DNA of 6,216 bases from Rhodospirillales bacterium. Its GTDB lineage: Bacteria; Pseudomonadota; Alphaproteobacteria; Rhodospirillales; JADHTD01. Of this stretch, positions 4,188-6,216 are shown piece by piece. Both the position numbers and the translations under genes were made by a program. Where the stretch lies: positions 1 through 6,216 of the forward strand of contig JADHTD010000172.1 of assembly GCA_016776525.1 (NCBI GenBank). The letters are read 5' to 3'. The notes beneath the pieces were generated by a model that searched no databases, was not told the DNA's origin, and saw nothing but the letters and a program-made list of their open reading frames with translations. Position 1 is the stretch's first letter. Each line of letters starts with the position of its first letter.

Positions 4188-5381
4188 ATGGACAGAGTGC
4201 TATACGTACTGATCTTGGAAGATGAGCAGGCGGCAGCAGAACGCCTGATCAGCCATCTTCATTGGGGCGGCTTCGATGTTTCCTGGTCGCGGGTTGATTC
4301 ACGCCGCTCTTTCTTCAATGCCCTTACCGAACGGGAGTGGGATCTGGTCCTTTGCGATCATGACTTGTCTCAATTCACCGTTGCCGAAGCCCTCGGCCTG
4401 ATTAAGGAAAGCGGCCGCGAAAGCCCGCTGATCGTAATCTCGGAAGCTATCAGCCCGGATGTCGAGAAGGCCGCCTCCCTGCTCAAATCCGGGGTCAGTA
4501 ATTTCGTGCTGCCGGATGACCCGGCCCGCCTGCTGGCCATCGTCGACCATACCCTTAAGGAACAGGAAAGCCGCCTCAAGCAATCTGAAAAATCGGCGGA
4601 AATCCAACGACTGGCCAGTTTTGACGCACTCACCGACCTGCCCAACCGGACGCTCTTTTTCGACCGCCTGTCACAGGCTCTGAAACGGTCGCGCCGGGTT
4701 GGCGACAAGGCCGTGGTGCAGTTCATCGACCTCGACCGCTTTAAGGAAGTCAATGACAGCCTCGGCCATGCTGCCGGGGATTGCCTGCTGAAGGAAGCGG
4801 CGCTCAGGTTGCAGGCTTGCTTGCGTGAATCGGACACGGCGGCGCGTTTGGGCGGTGATGAATTCGCCATCCTGCTGCCCGGCACCGAAGATGCGGAAAC
4901 GGCGGAAATTGTTGCCGAAAAGATAATCGAGGCCTTTGCCGAACCGTTCGTCATCAAAGGCCAGTCCTTCCCGGTGACGGCCAGTGTCGGCATTGCTGTC
5001 TTCCCCGGTGACGGCGAGGATGCTGAAACCTTGCTGGATAACGCCGATACCGCCATGTATCAGGCAAAACGCCTCGGTCGCAACAGATTCAAGCGGTATA
5101 CGGAGGGGGCTGTGAAAGATGAGATGCTTGCCAATACTACAATTTCCGATACTGAGCCCGCCGATACCGGCTCCGGCCAGAACCGGGGCACTGTCGTCCG
5201 CCTTAACCTGTTCCGGCCGCTCAAGGACAAGCTCGCCGTCGGACTGGCCGCCGCTATCATCGGTATTGCTCTCGGTCTGTCCCTGTCGACCGTCTTAACG
5301 CCCGAGAATGGGTCGCAAATCGCTATTGAGGAGGATATGGAATCGCTCCCGAATATGGCGCCGGCGGCTGGGGGCGACTAG
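4188..5381 (+). CDS. Receiver-GGDEF diguanylate cyclase with C-terminal membrane anchor
   Basis: A 397-residue protein predicted to make c-di-GMP from two GTP. Receiver domain about 5-123: acidic pocket Glu11/Asp12, phospho-acceptor Asp57 ('LVLCDHDLSQF') and Ser85 at the switch position are present, but the conserved Lys is Pro109 ('NFVLPDD'). A charged helical linker (about 112-145) leads to the GGDEF domain (146 to about 305): 'DALTDLPNR' at 146-154, metal-binding Asp181, Asn189 and Asp198, the intact signature G-G-D-E-F at 222-226, and an inhibitory-site R-E-S-D at 213-216, five residues before the signature. It should therefore be catalytically competent and product-inhibited. After a polar linker (about 306-344) comes a hydrophobic segment at 349-370, preceded by Arg/Lys residues and followed by an acidic tail of 27 residues; this predicts one membrane pass with the catalytic part in the cytoplasm. 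PleD and WspR lack such an anchor. No cognate histidine kinase gene is adjacent. Confidence 0.92.
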   Translation: MDRVLYVLILEDEQAAAERLISHLHWGGFDVSWSRVDSRRSFFNALTEREWDLVLCDHDLSQFTVAEALGLIKESGRESPLIVISEAISPDVEKAASLLKSGVSNFVLPDDPARLLAIVDHTLKEQESRLKQSEKSAEIQRLASFDALTDLPNRTLFFDRLSQALKRSRRVGDKAVVQFIDLDRFKEVNDSLGHAAGDCLLKEAALRLQACLRESDTAARLGGDEFAILLPGTEDAETAEIVAEKIIEAFAEPFVIKGQSFPVTASVGIAVFPGDGEDAETLLDNADTAMYQAKRLGRNRFKRYTEGAVKDEMLANTTISDTEPADTGSGQNRGTVVRLNLFRPLKDKLAVGLAAAIIGIALGLSLSTVLTPENGSQIAIEEDMESLPNMAPAAGGD

Positions 5382-5572
5382 GCGGCCTCCACCGGGGTAC
5401 CTGTCAGGGTTCGTTCCTTCCATTCCAATCGGATTTCTCGCATCAGCTAGCCTTGCCGGTCGGCAATTGTCTGATCGGTGCCGCTATTTGACGCTTTATT
5501 CCCCCCGGTCCGCGTGTTAGGGGAAACTGTTATCTTGAAAAAAATCATCAAACATTAGGAAGGCCCCCGGCG
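5382..5572. other. 191-base intergenic region before the TauE-family gene
   Basis: No gene or convincing terminator is seen. A small dyad TTGCCG-GT-CGGCAA (5453-5466) lacks a following T-run. A TTGACG hexamer (5488-5493) has no -10 at the right distance, so no promoter is called. The downstream gene may have an undetected promoter or be read through from the REC-GGDEF gene. Confidence 0.4.
5557..5563 (+). promoter_or_regulatory. Shine-Dalgarno for the GTG start of the TauE-family gene
   Basis: AGGAAGG lies 9 nt before GTG 5573. No in-frame ATG occurs nearby upstream, and starting at the next internal ATG (codon 40) would delete the first membrane segment, so this site decides the start. Confidence 0.65.
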
Positions 5573-6216
5573 GTGGACGTCAGTATTATTTCCAACCCCT
5601 GGTTCTACGTGGTCGCCGTTCCCGCGGTGATCACCATCGGTATTGCCAAGGGCGGTATCGGCGGTACCGGTGGCGTCGCCGTGCCGTTGATGTCTTTGGT
5701 GGTGACCGTGCCGCAGGCCGCTGCCGTGCTGCTGCCGATCATCTGTTTCGCCGATATTTTTGCCGTCTGGACCTACCGCAAGAGCTGGCACGGGCCAAAC
5801 CTGAAGATCATCATTCCCGGGGCCATGGTCGGCATCGTTGCCGGTACACTGAGTTTCCGGTATCTCGATCCGTTGGCCATCAAGGTCATTATCGGCTTCA
5901 TCGCATTGTGGTTTTCGACCCACAATCTTTTTTTCAAGCGGAAGAACCAGGAACCGACGAAAGTCAATGCCGTGAAGGGCAGCTTCTGGAGTTCGCTAAG
6001 CGGCTTCACCAGCTTCATCGCCCATTCCGGGGCGCCGCCCTTAAGCGTCTACATGCTGCCCCAGCGAATGGACAAGACCCTCTATGTGGGCACCCTGGCG
6101 ATCTATTACACCGCCGTCAATTACGCCAAGATCGGCCCTTACGCTTGGCTCGGCCAGTTGCATGTGACCAACCTGACGACCTCTCTGGTGCTGGTACCGC
6201 TGGTACCGGCCGGTAT
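5573..6216 (+). CDS. TauE/SafE-family membrane permease, N-terminal part (cut at right edge)
   Basis: The frame is open from GTG 5573 to the window end (214 codons), so most of a usual 240-270-residue protein is present. The family consists of inner-membrane carriers, several linked to export of sulfite or other sulfur-containing or organic anions; the substrate here is unknown. Hydrophobic segments lie at about 10-30, ending in the glycine motif 'AKGGIGGTGG' (25-34), then 35-66, about 80-100, 104-122, and further ones after a short basic loop (about 123-134, 'KRKNQEPTK'). 'SGFTSFIAHSGAPPLSVYMLPQRMDK' is the start of the second family repeat and the strongest recognition motif. The two Gly-rich stretches fit the two-repeat architecture of the family. 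It is on the same strand as the REC-GGDEF gene but 191 bases away, so a functional link is not implied. Confidence 0.88.
   Translation, partial: MDVSIISNPWFYVVAVPAVITIGIAKGGIGGTGGVAVPLMSLVVTVPQAAAVLLPIICFADIFAVWTYRKSWHGPNLKIIIPGAMVGIVAGTLSFRYLDPLAIKVIIGFIALWFSTHNLFFKRKNQEPTKVNAVKGSFWSSLSGFTSFIAHSGAPPLSVYMLPQRMDKTLYVGTLAIYYTAVNYAKIGPYAWLGQLHVTNLTTSLVLVPLVPAG

Noticed and set aside
5453..5466. Intrinsic terminator after the REC-GGDEF gene
   Set aside because: The dyad has only a 2-nt centre (effectively a 5-bp stem) and no T-run follows it.
5308..5520. A 70-residue plus-strand open frame overlapping the end of the REC-GGDEF gene
   Set aside because: It begins within the cyclase's C-terminal coding region in another frame and has no Shine-Dalgarno or motif.
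6185..6205. Tandem 9-base repeat CTGGTACCG
   Set aside because: It lies inside the TauE-family gene and encodes a plausible Leu-Val-Pro repeat of a membrane segment; two copies are not meaningful.

Overview
This 6.2 kb window looks like chromosomal DNA of an alphaproteobacterium, probably Rhodospirillales-like. That is inferred from protein character (a mtnP-mtnA pair, a REC-GGDEF protein whose receiver resembles the alphaproteobacterial 'AGAHDFVLK' type), GC-rich genes and AT-rich intergenic DNA. No mobile element, CRISPR array, rRNA or tRNA was seen. The window opens and closes inside genes.

Layout. (1) 1-346, minus strand: the N-terminal part of an unrecognised lipoprotein with a clear lipobox; it runs off the left edge. 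(2) 347-572: a divergent promoter region with a GNRA-type hairpin just upstream of the next gene. (3) 573-3253, plus strand: a compact three-gene run, dienelactone hydrolase family enzyme, mtnP (methylthioadenosine phosphorylase) and mtnA (methylthioribose-1-phosphate isomerase). Gaps are 10 and 4 bases, so it is probably one operon. MtnP and MtnA catalyse consecutive steps that turn the polyamine by-product methylthioadenosine into methylthioribulose-1-phosphate. The later salvage or shunt enzymes are not in the window, and the role of the hydrolase is unknown. (4) 3286-3714, minus strand: a Rid-family (YjgF/YER057c/UK114) protein convergent with mtnA. It has Thr where RidA has its catalytic Arg, so it is unlikely to be a standard imine deaminase.

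(5) 3715-4187: a 473-base AT-rich intergenic region and the densest stretch of unexplained signal. It holds a 15-nt-arm inverted repeat, a perfect DnaA-box 9-mer, a good sigma-70-like promoter and a predicted structured leader of about 125 nt. (6) 4188-5381, plus strand: a receiver-GGDEF diguanylate cyclase with intact active and inhibitory sites, an altered receiver domain and, unusually, one C-terminal membrane segment. (7) 5382-5572: intergenic, no convincing terminator. (8) 5573-6216, plus strand: the N-terminal 214 codons of a TauE/SafE-family membrane transporter, cut by the right edge.

The most interesting unit is the tail-anchored REC-GGDEF protein with its elaborate upstream region. 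I see no evidence for a wholly new multi-gene system. Every homology statement comes from motif recognition by eye.
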